Of a stretch of 64,000 nucleotides of DNA, positions 51,992 to 61,282 are shown one piece after another. This DNA is from Paenibacillus brevis (GTDB lineage: Bacteria; Bacillota; Bacilli; Paenibacillales; Paenibacillaceae), in NCBI RefSeq assembly GCF_018919145.1, contig NZ_JAHLQJ010000016.1, positions 1-64,000 of the forward strand, given 5' to 3'. The number at the start of each line of letters is the position of its first letter. Positions within the stretch are counted from its first letter, which is position 1. The notes beneath the pieces were generated by a model. It searched no databases and was not told where the DNA came from. It was given only the letters and a program-made list of their open reading frames with translations. The translations under genes and the position numbers were made by a program.

Positions 51992-53461
51992 CTACACTAC
52001 GAATTGAGCCGTTGTCCCATCTGCCTCCACATAATCGATGACCGTCCGGTTCGTGCCCAGATCAAGCTGCAGCGTGCAGCGCAGATCTTCCTTAGTCCAC
52101 TCCAGCCGGACCTCATGGCTTGCCGATTGCAGTACACGGAAATCACCGTTAAAGGCGTCGTATTCGTTGCGGAACCGGATCAGCGCAAGAAGGCGCTGGA
52201 CCGCGCTTTTGCCAAGCGCCTGCTCGATTTCGCCTACACTGAAGTTTTGACGGTTGATCTCCCGACCTTCCCCTGTGCGGCGAACCCCTTCTTCATCATT
52301 CTCTCCCGCTAATAGTCCGACGTAATATACCTGCGGAATACCGGGAGCAAAGAACTGGATGGCACGGGCCGCCAGATAAGCATCATCATCGCTGTTCAGT
52401 ACGGAATAATAGCTGCAGCGGATCTGGTGCACGTCGAATCCGTCCGCATCCTTATGCTCGTCAGAGACGATCAGGCTTAGATTGGAGCCGCGCTCCAGGC
52501 AGGTATCAACCAGCTTGCGCGCTGCTTTCGTGTCGATCAATCCGTCGAGATCAGGCTTGACGGGGATGCCGTCATGGCAGTCCAGCATCGTGAACTGCTT
52601 CGCAGGACGCGTGATCAGGTATTCCTTCAGCGCCTCCGCATTTTTATTAACGAGCGTATCCAGAATGCGGTAAGGCAGAATGAAATCGTAAATCCAGAAG
52701 CCGTGCTCGGCCAGCTTATATTGAATGCTGTAGTGAGCATGGACCTCAGGCAGCAGCTCGATATCAAGCGAATCGGCCAGCTCCTTGATCCAGTCCAGAA
52801 AGCCGTAAATTTCCGGTTCCACGAAGAAGCAGCTCGTGCCCAGCTTCTTGATGATATAGCCCACGGCATCCAGGCGTACGATCTTGACGTTGTTGTTACG
52901 GAAATTCTCGAAGATCTCGGTCAGCAGACGTTTTACCTGATCCGAATGAATATCGAGGTCGATCTGCTCGGAAGGATCGGTCTTCCCGAAGGTCGTCCAC
53001 ACTTTCTCCTCTTCCCCTGTCTCCTCAATCGTGAACGTGGAATACGGCAAGGGACGGCGGAGAAACATTTTATCGATGTCGGCTTGAACGGGTTGCCCGT
53101 CCTCCCAGACTTTATCGAGCGTCAGGAACAAATCCGCGTATGGGGAGCGTCTTCCCTGCTTGAGGAAGTCCTGAAAATACGCCGATTGCCGGGAAATATG
53201 ATTGACCATCACATCCAGCAGCACATCATGCTTCGCCCCGATCGCTTTAATGTCTTTCCAGGAACCAAAGGCAGGCTCGATCTCGAAATAAGTAAGCGGA
53301 GCAAATCCCCGGTCTCCCGAGGAGGGAAATGGAGGAAGGATATGAATCCCGCCCTTGAAAATATCATGAAAATGCTCATCGAGCACCTTTCTTAATGTCT
53401 GCAGGCTCCCGCCCAGCGAGTCGGGATACGTAATCAGTTGTACTTGATTGTGAACAGCCAT
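51992..53461 (-). CDS. gtfA: sucrose phosphorylase
   Basis: A 489-residue GH13 subfamily 18 enzyme that splits sucrose with phosphate into glucose-1-phosphate and fructose. The nucleophile is Asp198 in VRLDAVGYI, acid/base Glu239 in LLPEVHAHY, and the stabiliser Asp lies in LDCHDGIPV. The start is ITYPDSLGGSL type. ATG 53461 has AGGAGGG 8 nt upstream. Last gene of AraC-fructokinase-phosphorylase. Free fructose released is phosphorylated by the adjacent kinase. No sucrose transporter is visible in this operon. Confidence 0.92.
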   Translation of the reverse strand: MAVHNQVQLITYPDSLGGSLQTLRKVLDEHFHDIFKGGIHILPPFPSSGDRGFAPLTYFEIEPAFGSWKDIKAIGAKHDVLLDVMVNHISRQSAYFQDFLKQGRRSPYADLFLTLDKVWEDGQPVQADIDKMFLRRPLPYSTFTIEETGEEEKVWTTFGKTDPSEQIDLDIHSDQVKRLLTEIFENFRNNNVKIVRLDAVGYIIKKLGTSCFFVEPEIYGFLDWIKELADSLDIELLPEVHAHYSIQYKLAEHGFWIYDFILPYRILDTLVNKNAEALKEYLITRPAKQFTMLDCHDGIPVKPDLDGLIDTKAARKLVDTCLERGSNLSLIVSDEHKDADGFDVHQIRCSYYSVLNSDDDAYLAARAIQFFAPGIPQVYYVGLLAGENDEEGVRRTGEGREINRQNFSVGEIEQALGKSAVQRLLALIRFRNEYDAFNGDFRVLQSASHEVRLEWTKEDLRCTLQLDLGTNRTVIDYVEADGTTAQFVV

Positions 53462-53474
53462 GACTCTCGCCCTC

Positions 53475-54431
53475 CTAGATTGGGTACTTCTCTTGGAATG
53501 TCCCAAGTGCCGGCAGCTCTACGACCGCCCCCGTATATTGCAGCTTGTACGCGCTGACCGCCAGCCCGAACTTCAGTGCCCGGCGAACCGGATACCCTTT
53601 AACAAGCGCCGCATAGAACCCGGACCAAAAGGCATCCCCGGCTCCCGTCGTATCCGTCACCTGCGTAGCCAGCGTCTCCAGCTTCATCGTCTCCCGCCCG
53701 TTCGAGACGAGCGCACCGTCCTTCCCTAGAGTCAGAATGACCAGCTTCACGCCGAGATCCAGAAACCGCTGAAGCTGATTCTCCGGCGTGTCTGCCCCGA
53801 ACAGCCGCTCGGCATCGTCCTCGGACGGTTTGGCGATATCGACAAGGGGAAGAATCGACTTGATATACGCAATCCCGTCCTCTCCCTTCTCCCATAATGC
53901 CGGATGGTAATTGGGATCAAAGCAGACGAGCGTCCCGTTCTGGCGGGCGTCCCGGATCACTTGCTCCACGGCTGCTCTTACCGGCTGTCTGGACAGAGGC
54001 CAGCAGGAGAAATGGACGATCTTCGTCCGGAGCAGGGCTGTACGCAATTCCTCCGTGTAGGTGAGCCGGTAATCGGCCCCCCGATAGAAGATCGGAACCG
54101 GCGTGGACTTGCTCTTGGTCACGACCACCAGGCTGGTTGCTTCGTCCACCTGCTGTACGCAGCTTGTATCCATCCCGGCCCGGCTTAAATGCTCCACCAG
54201 AAATTGTCCAAGCCCGTCTCTTCCCACTGAGGAAGCGACAAGCGGGCGGATCCCCAGCCGCTTCGTGTTCATGGCGATATTTGCCGGCGAGCCTCCAAAA
54301 TACCGGTGATAGGTGCCGTTCTCAAAGGAAGCGCCATAATCCTCTGATATCATATCCACCAGCAGTTCGCCGACCGTTAAAAGATCCAGATCCTTTTCTG
54401 CAAATTGCACACTATTCTCAAAACCAAACAT
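53475..54431 (-). CDS. scrK: fructokinase / PfkB-family sugar kinase
   Basis: A 318-residue ribokinase-family kinase. Motifs are GGSPANIAMNTKRLG (substrate side), the lid region, and DTTGAGDAFWSGF (anion hole, catalytic Asp). ATG 54431 has GGGGGAA upstream. Beside sucrose phosphorylase it most likely converts fructose to fructose-6-phosphate. Gaps to neighbours are 13 nt (phosphorylase) and 40 nt (AraC). Confidence 0.9.
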   Translation of the reverse strand: MFGFENSVQFAEKDLDLLTVGELLVDMISEDYGASFENGTYHRYFGGSPANIAMNTKRLGIRPLVASSVGRDGLGQFLVEHLSRAGMDTSCVQQVDEATSLVVVTKSKSTPVPIFYRGADYRLTYTEELRTALLRTKIVHFSCWPLSRQPVRAAVEQVIRDARQNGTLVCFDPNYHPALWEKGEDGIAYIKSILPLVDIAKPSEDDAERLFGADTPENQLQRFLDLGVKLVILTLGKDGALVSNGRETMKLETLATQVTDTTGAGDAFWSGFYAALVKGYPVRRALKFGLAVSAYKLQYTGAVVELPALGTFQEKYPI

Positions 54432-54471
54432 GGGTATTCCCCCATTCATCTTCGATAGATACGCTCTCAAC

Positions 54472-55320
54472 TCAGCGCCCCTGATTGTTTTTCTTGTAGG
54501 ACATGGGAGAGGTTCCCGTTACATTTTTGAACAGCTTGGAGAAATAAAGTGAGTCCGTAATCCCGACAGAAGCCGAAATCTCCTGAATGTTGAGATCCGT
54601 CTCCTGGAGCAGCACCTTGGCATTCTGGATGCGGATTTTGCTGATATATTCCGGGATCGACATGCCGGTGATCCGCTTGAAGTAACGGGAAAGGTACGAA
54701 CGGCTATAGTTGACGTGCTTGCACAGCATATCTACATCAATATGCATGTAATAATTTTGCTCGATAAAAAGAACGGCCTGCTGCACCACGCTCTCGGAGC
54801 CTGTACGCGTGCCGGACTCTCCGTAATGCTTGGCTCCCTGCTCCACCAGGTGAAAAATATGCAGTAGATAGCTGATGCATAACAGCTGTCCATCCCTTGC
54901 CTCCGGGAGCTCCTGAATCAGCAGCAGCATTTTGTTGATAATGGTAGGTGTCGTTATTCCCGCCAGGCAGCAATGGTTAATATCCAGCCCCATCAGGCTC
55001 AGATAGTAGGAAGCATGCTTGCCGTTGAAGGAGACCCACATGATTTCCCAAGGGTCTTCAGGATCGGCATAGTAAAAATGCTTCTCCCTGGGAATCAGGA
55101 TAAACATATCTCCCTGCTTCAGCATCTTATTGACATGATCGCCCTGGGTTAAATAGCCCTTGCCGCTGAGGACAAAGACCATCTTATAGTTCTCAAGGAT
55201 TCGCGGGCCTACAACATGGTCTTTGCCGCATTTCCGGTGACCCGCCCAGGTAATGAAGGGAGCCTGATCCATTTGTGTCTTTGTCGGTGAGTGAAAATGC
55301 TGTACGATATGATCTTCCAT
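54472..55320 (-). CDS. AraC family regulator of the sucrose operon
   Basis: A 282-residue regulator. The N-terminal cupin-like domain is about 20-150 (NYKMVFVLSGKGYLTQGDHV; LIPREKHFYYADPEDPWEIM). The AraC HTH is about 180-280 (MLCKHVNYSRSYLSRYFKRI; NIQEISASVGITDSLYFSKL; TSPMSYKKN). It is the first gene of the operon, unlike most AraC regulators, which are divergent. It probably activates the operon in response to a saccharide. The promoter is at 55362-55390. Confidence 0.9.
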   Translation of the reverse strand: MEDHIVQHFHSPTKTQMDQAPFITWAGHRKCGKDHVVGPRILENYKMVFVLSGKGYLTQGDHVNKMLKQGDMFILIPREKHFYYADPEDPWEIMWVSFNGKHASYYLSLMGLDINHCCLAGITTPTIINKMLLLIQELPEARDGQLLCISYLLHIFHLVEQGAKHYGESGTRTGSESVVQQAVLFIEQNYYMHIDVDMLCKHVNYSRSYLSRYFKRITGMSIPEYISKIRIQNAKVLLQETDLNIQEISASVGITDSLYFSKLFKNVTGTSPMSYKKNNQGR

Positions 55321-55361
55321 CTCTGCTTCACCCCAAAAGGTTCCGTAAATTTGATGCTCTC

Positions 55362-55390
55362 ACTCTATCGCACCGTTTTTTCTTTGTCAA
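55362..55390 (-). promoter_or_regulatory. promoter of the AraC-scrK-gtfA operon
   Basis: Minus strand TTGACA (55385-55390), 17-nt spacer, TAGAGT (55362-55367), about 40 nt before the AraC start. A terminator hairpin lies immediately upstream. Confidence 0.8.
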
Positions 55391-55398
55391 TTGATAAG

Positions 55399-55418
55399 AA
55401 AAGCCCCAGAATGGGGCT
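55399..55418 (-). terminator. terminator of the sialidase/importer operon
   Basis: Minus strand AGCCCCATTCTGGGGCT then TTTCTT, about 20 nt after the sialidase-like gene. Confidence 0.8.
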
Positions 55419-55436
55419 GTGACGGGGCTAGTCCGG

Positions 55437-56564
55437 TTATTCGGCGCCGGTCACCCACTGCTCCGTGAAGGAGATGAACTTCATCGTGCGGCGGTTCCCG
55501 AAGGAATAGGCTGCATGCAGACTTCCGTCCGCAGCCTGCATGATGCAAGGATACTCGTAACGGCGGTTGCGGATCAGGTTCTTATGACCGCTGAAGCCTT
55601 CGCCGGTCTCAACATGACGCCGGTACGGCCACGTTCTGCCCTCGTCCTCTGAAATGGCTACCGTAACAGGGCAGCGCTCGAACGGCCAGACGGTAATATC
55701 CGGCTTGTCATTGAAGCGCAGATCATTATAGATAATAGCTAGCTTGCCGCTCGCCAGCTTAATGGCGGAAATGCTGGAGTTGTTGTTCGGCAGCTCGGTA
55801 CGCACCGGCTCCGTCCAGGTCTCTCCGTTATCGTCCGATTTCGCAAAGTAGATATTATCGGCAGCGCGGCTGCGGAAGAGTCCGATCAGCTTGCCGGGGG
55901 ACATCTCGATCACGTTGCAGTGTACACGGCCGCGGCTGCCGGGAACCTCGACGCTCCGCCATGTGGCGCCTTGATCGTCGGAGATGTTCATGACCGTAAT
56001 ATCGCTGCCGTTGCGGGTATCGTCATTGAAGCAGATCCAGTTCTCGAAGATCCATCTCCCGCTTGCGAGAACCTGAATCTTCTGGCGGCAGAACGAGCCC
56101 TCCCGCGGAAACATCACCTCGGCATCTCCCCAAGTATGCCCGTTATCCTTGGAGACCTTGCGGTAGATCTTGGAGGTGTACTGCAGGTTGAACTCCGGTG
56201 GCTCGTTAGCCGTACGGGCCCGCTGGGCCGTATACATCACCCATAGCTCCCCGTTTGGATGAAGGAACAGGGAAGGATTTTGCTCGCTGAAGCCGTTATC
56301 GTCTGAGATTCTCGTTGCAGGCGTCCAAGCGTCCGAGCCCGCGTTCAGGCGGGACATCACGATGCTGACATCGGAGTTCCCTTCATCCGAGCCGGCAAAC
56401 CAGACGCAGAGCAGATCGCCATTCGGCAGCTCCTGCAGGTCGCAGGCATGGCTTGTCTCGAAATCACAGGGCAAAAGGGATTCTACCAAGCCGAGGCGGC
56501 GGTTGAAATAGAGCTTGCCGTCTTCGGTAAGGTCATTTAATTCGATCATCGGATTGTTTAACAT
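55437..56564 (-). CDS. exo-alpha-sialidase-like BNR protein
   Basis: A 375-residue six-bladed propeller without signal peptide. Four Asp-boxes (S-x-D-x-G-x-T-W) are seen: SKDNGHTWG, SDDQGATWR, SDDNGETWT and SEDEGRTWP. ATG 56564 follows AGAAGGAG. Such cytoplasmic BNR/sialidase-like proteins are common in lplABC-type sugar operons and may cleave an imported glycan; sialic acid specificity is not implied. It is the last gene after SBP and two permeases. Confidence 0.85.
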   Translation of the reverse strand: MLNNPMIELNDLTEDGKLYFNRRLGLVESLLPCDFETSHACDLQELPNGDLLCVWFAGSDEGNSDVSIVMSRLNAGSDAWTPATRISDDNGFSEQNPSLFLHPNGELWVMYTAQRARTANEPPEFNLQYTSKIYRKVSKDNGHTWGDAEVMFPREGSFCRQKIQVLASGRWIFENWICFNDDTRNGSDITVMNISDDQGATWRSVEVPGSRGRVHCNVIEMSPGKLIGLFRSRAADNIYFAKSDDNGETWTEPVRTELPNNNSSISAIKLASGKLAIIYNDLRFNDKPDITVWPFERCPVTVAISEDEGRTWPYRRHVETGEGFSGHKNLIRNRRYEYPCIMQAADGSLHAAYSFGNRRTMKFISFTEQWVTGAE

Positions 56565-56628
56565 AATGCGCTCCTTCTGTTCACAAATTGTGGGGGTATT
56601 CCGTCGGGTCCTTGCCGGCAACGCGGGC

Positions 56629-57501
56629 TTACTTCACGGAACCGATCAGAATCCCCTTCTTGAAGTACTTCTGCACAAATGGATAGACCAGTACAATCGG
56701 CATCATCGCGACGAAGATCGCAGCAGCCTTCAGGTTGCCCGGATTCAGCATCACGCCGTTCTGGATAATCGTTCGGAAGGCGGTATTCGAATCACCCGAG
56801 CTGATAACCAGCCTTTTCAGCATGACCTGAATCGTCTGCAGGTTGGGACTTTGCAAATAAATGAGCGGCATCAAGTATTGGTTCCAGATGAACACGGCAT
56901 AGAAGACACCGATGGTGGCCAGGATCGGTTTGGAAATCGCAAGAAAGACCCGGCTCATAATCTGGAAATCGTTGGCGCCGTCAATTTTGGCGGCTTCTTC
57001 AAGCTCAGGCGGCAGGCCGTCCAGGAATGTTTTCGTAATAATCAGGAATTGCACGTTGATCGCATTGGGAATGATCATGACCAGCCAGTTGTCGACAAAG
57101 CCAAGCTTGTTCAGGACAATATAGGCCGGAATAATTCCCGCTTCAAATACCCAGGTGAATACGAACAGGCTCATGATCACAAAGCGGCCTTTAATTTGCT
57201 TCCGGGACAGCACATAAGCTGTCATATACGTAATCATAAGCGCAACGATCGTGCCGACCACCGTATAGATGCCCGAGTTCAAAAGCCCCCGGAAAATGCC
57301 CAGGTTCGAATTCGTCAAAATATATTGGTAAGCTTCAAGGTTGGGATTCTTCGGAAAGAACACGACGTCCCCTGAGGCGATGCTTCTTCCGTCACTGATG
57401 GAAAGAAAGAATATATAGAGGAAAGGATACGTGCAGACAAGAGCGACCAATAACAGAAATAGATTGTTGCAGATGTCGAACAGGCTGATCTTCGTTCTCA
57501 T
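56629..57501 (-). CDS. carbohydrate ABC permease (LplC/YtcP-type)
   Basis: A 290-residue permease with six helices. The EAA loop is EEAAKIDGANDFQIMSRVFL. It ends KYFKKGILIGSVK, the standard end of LplC/YtcP-type permeases. It works with the LplB-type permease 15 nt upstream, an SBP, and a shared MsmX-like ATPase encoded elsewhere. Confidence 0.93.
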   Translation of the reverse strand: MRTKISLFDICNNLFLLLVALVCTYPFLYIFFLSISDGRSIASGDVVFFPKNPNLEAYQYILTNSNLGIFRGLLNSGIYTVVGTIVALMITYMTAYVLSRKQIKGRFVIMSLFVFTWVFEAGIIPAYIVLNKLGFVDNWLVMIIPNAINVQFLIITKTFLDGLPPELEEAAKIDGANDFQIMSRVFLAISKPILATIGVFYAVFIWNQYLMPLIYLQSPNLQTIQVMLKRLVISSGDSNTAFRTIIQNGVMLNPGNLKAAAIFVAMMPIVLVYPFVQKYFKKGILIGSVK

Positions 57502-57516
57502 CGTCCTTCTCCTTTC

Positions 57517-58473
57517 TCAGAATAGTCGCGTATCGGAATATTTAGTGGACAGCTTGTTGGTGCCGACAACCAGAACATAGGCGACAACGGATTTCAGCAG
57601 GTTGACGGCCGTGCCGTAGCTGTATTCCGGGAATCCCGAGCTGGCGAAGGCCAGGCGGTACACATAAGTCTGAATAACGTCGGCGGTCTCATAAACACTT
57701 TGATTGTACATCAGCAAAATCCGGTCCAGATCGACCGTAAAGATGTTGCCCACGCTGATAATCAGCATGATGGCAATCGTCGGCTTAAGGGAAGGCAATG
57801 TAATGTGAAGCATTTGTTGAAAGCGGCTGGCGCCATCCAGCGAAGCCGATTCATAAACGGATGGATCAATAGCAGCCATGGCGGCAATGTACACGATCGC
57901 CGAATAGCCGAAGGTCTGCCAGACCTGAAGCAATACATAGTTGGTGCGGAACCATCCCGGCTCAGCCATGAAATAGATCGTATCCAGACCGAAGCGGGCC
58001 AGAATATCGTTAACCAGGCCGGTTGACGGCGAGAGTAACGTATACAGAATACTGACCATAACGGCCGATGAAATGAAATAAGGCAAAAAGCTCAGCGATT
58101 GCACGCTTCCTTTAATCCAGCGAACCCGAACCTCATTCAGCAGCAAGGCGAAAATGATCGGAACGGGGAACGTGAACAGAAGGGAATAGAAAGCCAGAAG
58201 GACCGTGTTTTTGACAAGGGTCCAAATATACGGGTCTTCAAAGATGCGCTGAAAATGGGCCAGACCGACAAAGGGACTCCCCAGCACCCCGCGAAAAGCA
58301 CTGAAATCCTGAAATGCGATAATCATACCGCCCAGTGGAGCCAGTTTGAACAGGACCAAGCTGATCAAACCAGGCAGCAACATAAGCAGCAACAGCCTGT
58401 TTGTCTTCATATAGGTGAGAAAACGGCTTACCCATGTTTTCCGGGGAAGAGGCGTCATTTCACTTGTTATCAT
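57517..58473 (-). CDS. sugar ABC permease (LplB-type)
   Basis: A 318-residue permease. ATG 58473 is preferred over the GTG 15 nt upstream because GGTGG is better spaced. Helices include RLLLLMLLPGLISLVLFKLA; the EAA loop is YESASLDGASRFQQMLHITL. The family length (~310) agrees. It is separated from the SBP gene by the hairpin 58519-58549, which probably lowers downstream expression. Confidence 0.93.
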   Translation of the reverse strand: MITSEMTPLPRKTWVSRFLTYMKTNRLLLLMLLPGLISLVLFKLAPLGGMIIAFQDFSAFRGVLGSPFVGLAHFQRIFEDPYIWTLVKNTVLLAFYSLLFTFPVPIIFALLLNEVRVRWIKGSVQSLSFLPYFISSAVMVSILYTLLSPSTGLVNDILARFGLDTIYFMAEPGWFRTNYVLLQVWQTFGYSAIVYIAAMAAIDPSVYESASLDGASRFQQMLHITLPSLKPTIAIMLIISVGNIFTVDLDRILLMYNQSVYETADVIQTYVYRLAFASSGFPEYSYGTAVNLLKSVVAYVLVVGTNKLSTKYSDTRLF

Positions 58474-58518
58474 TTTCTCCACCACCAATTTTATCTGAAT
58501 TGTACCCTGTATTTAGGA

Positions 58519-58549
58519 GCCGCGCCGTCCCTTGGGAGGATGGCGCGGC
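58519..58549 (-). terminator. GC-rich intercistronic hairpin between SBP and permease genes
   Basis: Minus strand GCCGCGCC(a)TCC(t)CCC...GGG(ac)GGCGCGGC without a U-tract. It lies 14 nt after the SBP stop. Such hairpins typically stabilise SBP mRNA or attenuate the permease genes. Confidence 0.7.
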
Positions 58550-58562
58550 CTAATACTGCTGT

Positions 58563-60140
58563 TTATTTATACATGGCGTCGTAAGCTTCTTGCTGGAGGG
58601 CTACGATATCCTTATAACCAGCCGCCTCCATTTCCCCCAGGAAGGCATCCCATTCGCTCATTGCGCGTTTGCCGGTGACGAATTGCGTCACGCCTGAGGT
58701 AACGGCCTCATTAACCTTGGCGGAAAGATCGGCTAATTTCTTCGATTGATCCGCTGTATAAGTCACCTGTACGCCGGTCTTCAAGCTCTCGTCTGTGAAC
58801 AGCTCAAGTGCTGCATTGCGTACAAGCTCGGTATTCCAGGAATAGAACGCGTCGTTGTCAATCGGCTTGACGAAGGTGAGACGGTCGTTCAGGAATGACC
58901 AGCGCGGTTCGCCTGCAGGCGTTGATTCCTGCTCGGAGAAGTCCACGATGTACTGCTTCTGTCCGCCTTCTTCTTTGTAGCTTTCGCCTTCTACGCCCCA
59001 GGATACCAGGGTCTGTCCTTCCTCGGAATAGAGGTAATCCAGGAACTTGATAATCGTTTCGGCCTTGTCTTTACTATCTGCATTAACAACCATTGCTCTC
59101 AAGGTGTTGTACTGGGTCTCTGTCGTCTGAACGGAAGGATTGCCGTTCAGGTCCTTCAGATAAGGCAGGATGGCAATATTATAGTCCGGATCGTTCTCCG
59201 GTCCGCCGTTATCCATGAACCATGATGGACGAGTCAGGTAATCGTAGCTGAGGGAGCCTTGTCCGGTCAGCATCTTCGATTCCCAGCTTTCCTCTGTGCC
59301 GGAGCCTGCTACCCATTCCGGATCGATCAAGCCTTCATCATAAAGTGTTTTGTACCATTCCACCATTTTCTTGTAGCCCTCGGAATACAGATCCGTGCCT
59401 GTTTTGCCGTTGCCGTACACGCCTCTGGATACGCCGTCATCATAATTAGCGGCTGCATTGAACGCGCTCTGGAAGCGGATGTAGCCTTCACGGCCGACCA
59501 TCGGATAGTAGTTCTTATCATCCTTCCCATAATGCGCTTTCAATTTGCGCATGGCATCGGTCAACTCTTCGATCGTCTGCGGCACTTCGGTAATACCGGC
59601 CTTCTCAAAATGATCGGCGCGATAGAAGATAAAGTCTGCAAAGCGTGGAGCTTCGGCAACCAATCCGAAGATTTGTCCGTCATCGTCGGTAATTAACGTC
59701 TTATAGGTTGGGTTCGCTTCAATATAGCTCTTGATATTAGGTCCGAATTCATCAATGTAAGGAGCCAAATCGACGAATGCGCCTTGGGCACCGTATACGG
59801 TAGCCTGCGACACAGAAACAATGCCCGAGTCAGGGAAGGTGCGGCTAATAATCTTCTGGTCGACGGAAGCATAGTACTCGTCGTCATTGGATCCGCCGGG
59901 AACAAATTCGACGGTCGTGCCAGTCGCCTCTTCTACGTAGGGATACCACTTGTCCTCATGCAGCCAGTTAATAAATTTATCGTGCATCAAATAAGAAAAG
60001 CTGCTGCTGGTTCCTTTCGCATTCCCATTCCCGTTGTCTGTAGTGTTCGTGTCGGCCTTTTGCGACGAGCAACCGGCCAGTACGCTCCCTGCCGTAAGCA
60101 AGGCGGCGAAGACCAAATAAAACGCTTTCTTTTTTCTCAC
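58563..60140 (-). CDS. extracellular solute-binding lipoprotein (LplA-type)
   Basis: A 525-residue lipoprotein with lipobox VLAGC (Cys23). The body is LplA-like: FSYLMHDKFINWLHEDKWYP, GIVSVSQATVYGAQGAFVDL, LRAMVVNADSKDKAETIIKF and LDYLYSEEGQ. This SBP type carries complex oligosaccharides (for example uronate oligomers), but the substrate cannot be told. It is the first gene of SBP-permease-permease-sialidase. No convincing promoter pair is seen in 60141-60323. Confidence 0.92.
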   Translation of the reverse strand: MRKKKAFYLVFAALLTAGSVLAGCSSQKADTNTTDNGNGNAKGTSSSFSYLMHDKFINWLHEDKWYPYVEEATGTTVEFVPGGSNDDEYYASVDQKIISRTFPDSGIVSVSQATVYGAQGAFVDLAPYIDEFGPNIKSYIEANPTYKTLITDDDGQIFGLVAEAPRFADFIFYRADHFEKAGITEVPQTIEELTDAMRKLKAHYGKDDKNYYPMVGREGYIRFQSAFNAAANYDDGVSRGVYGNGKTGTDLYSEGYKKMVEWYKTLYDEGLIDPEWVAGSGTEESWESKMLTGQGSLSYDYLTRPSWFMDNGGPENDPDYNIAILPYLKDLNGNPSVQTTETQYNTLRAMVVNADSKDKAETIIKFLDYLYSEEGQTLVSWGVEGESYKEEGGQKQYIVDFSEQESTPAGEPRWSFLNDRLTFVKPIDNDAFYSWNTELVRNAALELFTDESLKTGVQVTYTADQSKKLADLSAKVNEAVTSGVTQFVTGKRAMSEWDAFLGEMEAAGYKDIVALQQEAYDAMYK

Positions 60141-60323
60141 CTTGTGTTCCCCCTTATACTGTAATTTGAAATACTAGGAGTCTTTCTATAATTAGTATCT
60201 CACGACCGAAGTAGAATATTAATGCAAAAATAGCTATAACTCATGGAAAATTGCGCACAATGTCTTTTTTGTGCTACCTATTTTAAAAATAAGTTGCAAA
60301 TTGCAATACATTTCACAAAATAT

Positions 60324-61220
60324 TTACAGTAAGCCTCTTTCAACGTACCCGGTCACCATCCGGCGCACTTCCTCCAGCGCCTGAGGTGTTAACGGAGCCA
60401 CAGGCCGCCGGGCCGGACCAGCCGATAAACCGATCTCATCCAGCACCGCTTTCAGTACGGAAGGCAAGGTGCCCAGCGAGAAGGATGCGCGCAAATCCCG
60501 GAGGACGCGCTGCGCTTGCTCTGCCTGCTCATATTGACCGGCGCGCCAATGCTCATAAATCGCCACCACTGTAGACGGAAAAATGTTGGCCGTTGCGGCA
60601 ATAGCCCCCGTGCCTCCCGCCATGAGCGTAGACAAGATGAGCGAATCCGTTCCGGCAAGCACGGAGAAGGATTTCGGCGTACGATCGATCAATTGCAAAA
60701 TGTTATCGAAGCTGCCGCTGCTGTCCTTGATGCCAACTACATTCGGCAACTCCGCCAGCTTGGCCACTGTCTGCACGCTAAGCGTGTTGCCTGTACGGGC
60801 AGGAATCGTATATAGCACGATAGGCAGTGAGGTATCTCCCGCTACGGCTTCAAAGTGGTATTGCAGCTCCGGCTGTGTGTAGGTCAGAAAATAAGGCGTA
60901 ATCACGGAGAGCGCATCGACTCCAGCATGCTCCAGCCTTTGCGCAAGACGGCGCGTCTCGCCTGTTCCGGCACAGCCTGCCCCGGCATATACGGGTACGC
61001 GGCCGCGGGTCTCATCGACGACGATTTGCGCTACTGCCAGCTTTTCTTCAAAAGATAGATTAAAGAATTCGCCATTCGTCCCCAGGCAAAATAGTCCGTG
61101 CACTCCAGCTTCAATATAACGGTTCACCATCTCCCGCAGTGCCTTCTCGTTAATGTCCTCCCGCTGATCCAGCGGAGTGACCATTGCAGGTATGATTCCC
61201 TTCACTTCCAGCATTATCAT
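60324..61220 (-). CDS. DHDPS/NAL-family aldolase
   Basis: A 298-residue (beta/alpha)8 aldolase. The Schiff-base Lys is in VVGIKDSSGSFDNI and the Tyr in VLYTIPARTGN, preceded by GLFCLGTNGEFFNLSFEEKL. Family members include dihydrodipicolinate synthase, N-acetylneuraminate lyase and 2-keto-3-deoxy-sugar-acid aldolases. The context (kinase/PdxA2 genes) suggests a sugar-acid aldolase rather than lysine synthesis. It is 62 nt downstream of the PdxA-like gene. AGGAG sits 7 nt before ATG 61220. Confidence 0.88.
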   Translation of the reverse strand: MIMLEVKGIIPAMVTPLDQREDINEKALREMVNRYIEAGVHGLFCLGTNGEFFNLSFEEKLAVAQIVVDETRGRVPVYAGAGCAGTGETRRLAQRLEHAGVDALSVITPYFLTYTQPELQYHFEAVAGDTSLPIVLYTIPARTGNTLSVQTVAKLAELPNVVGIKDSSGSFDNILQLIDRTPKSFSVLAGTDSLILSTLMAGGTGAIAATANIFPSTVVAIYEHWRAGQYEQAEQAQRVLRDLRASFSLGTLPSVLKAVLDEIGLSAGPARRPVAPLTPQALEEVRRMVTGYVERGLL

Positions 61221-61282
61221 CAGCCCTCTCCTGTTATTTCATACATCCTCAACATCAAAGACCCCGCGGCCTGTCTGCACAC

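Noticed and set aside
52574..53395. 273-codon plus-strand frame
   Set aside because: Antisense shadow of sucrose phosphorylase with no recognisable protein features.
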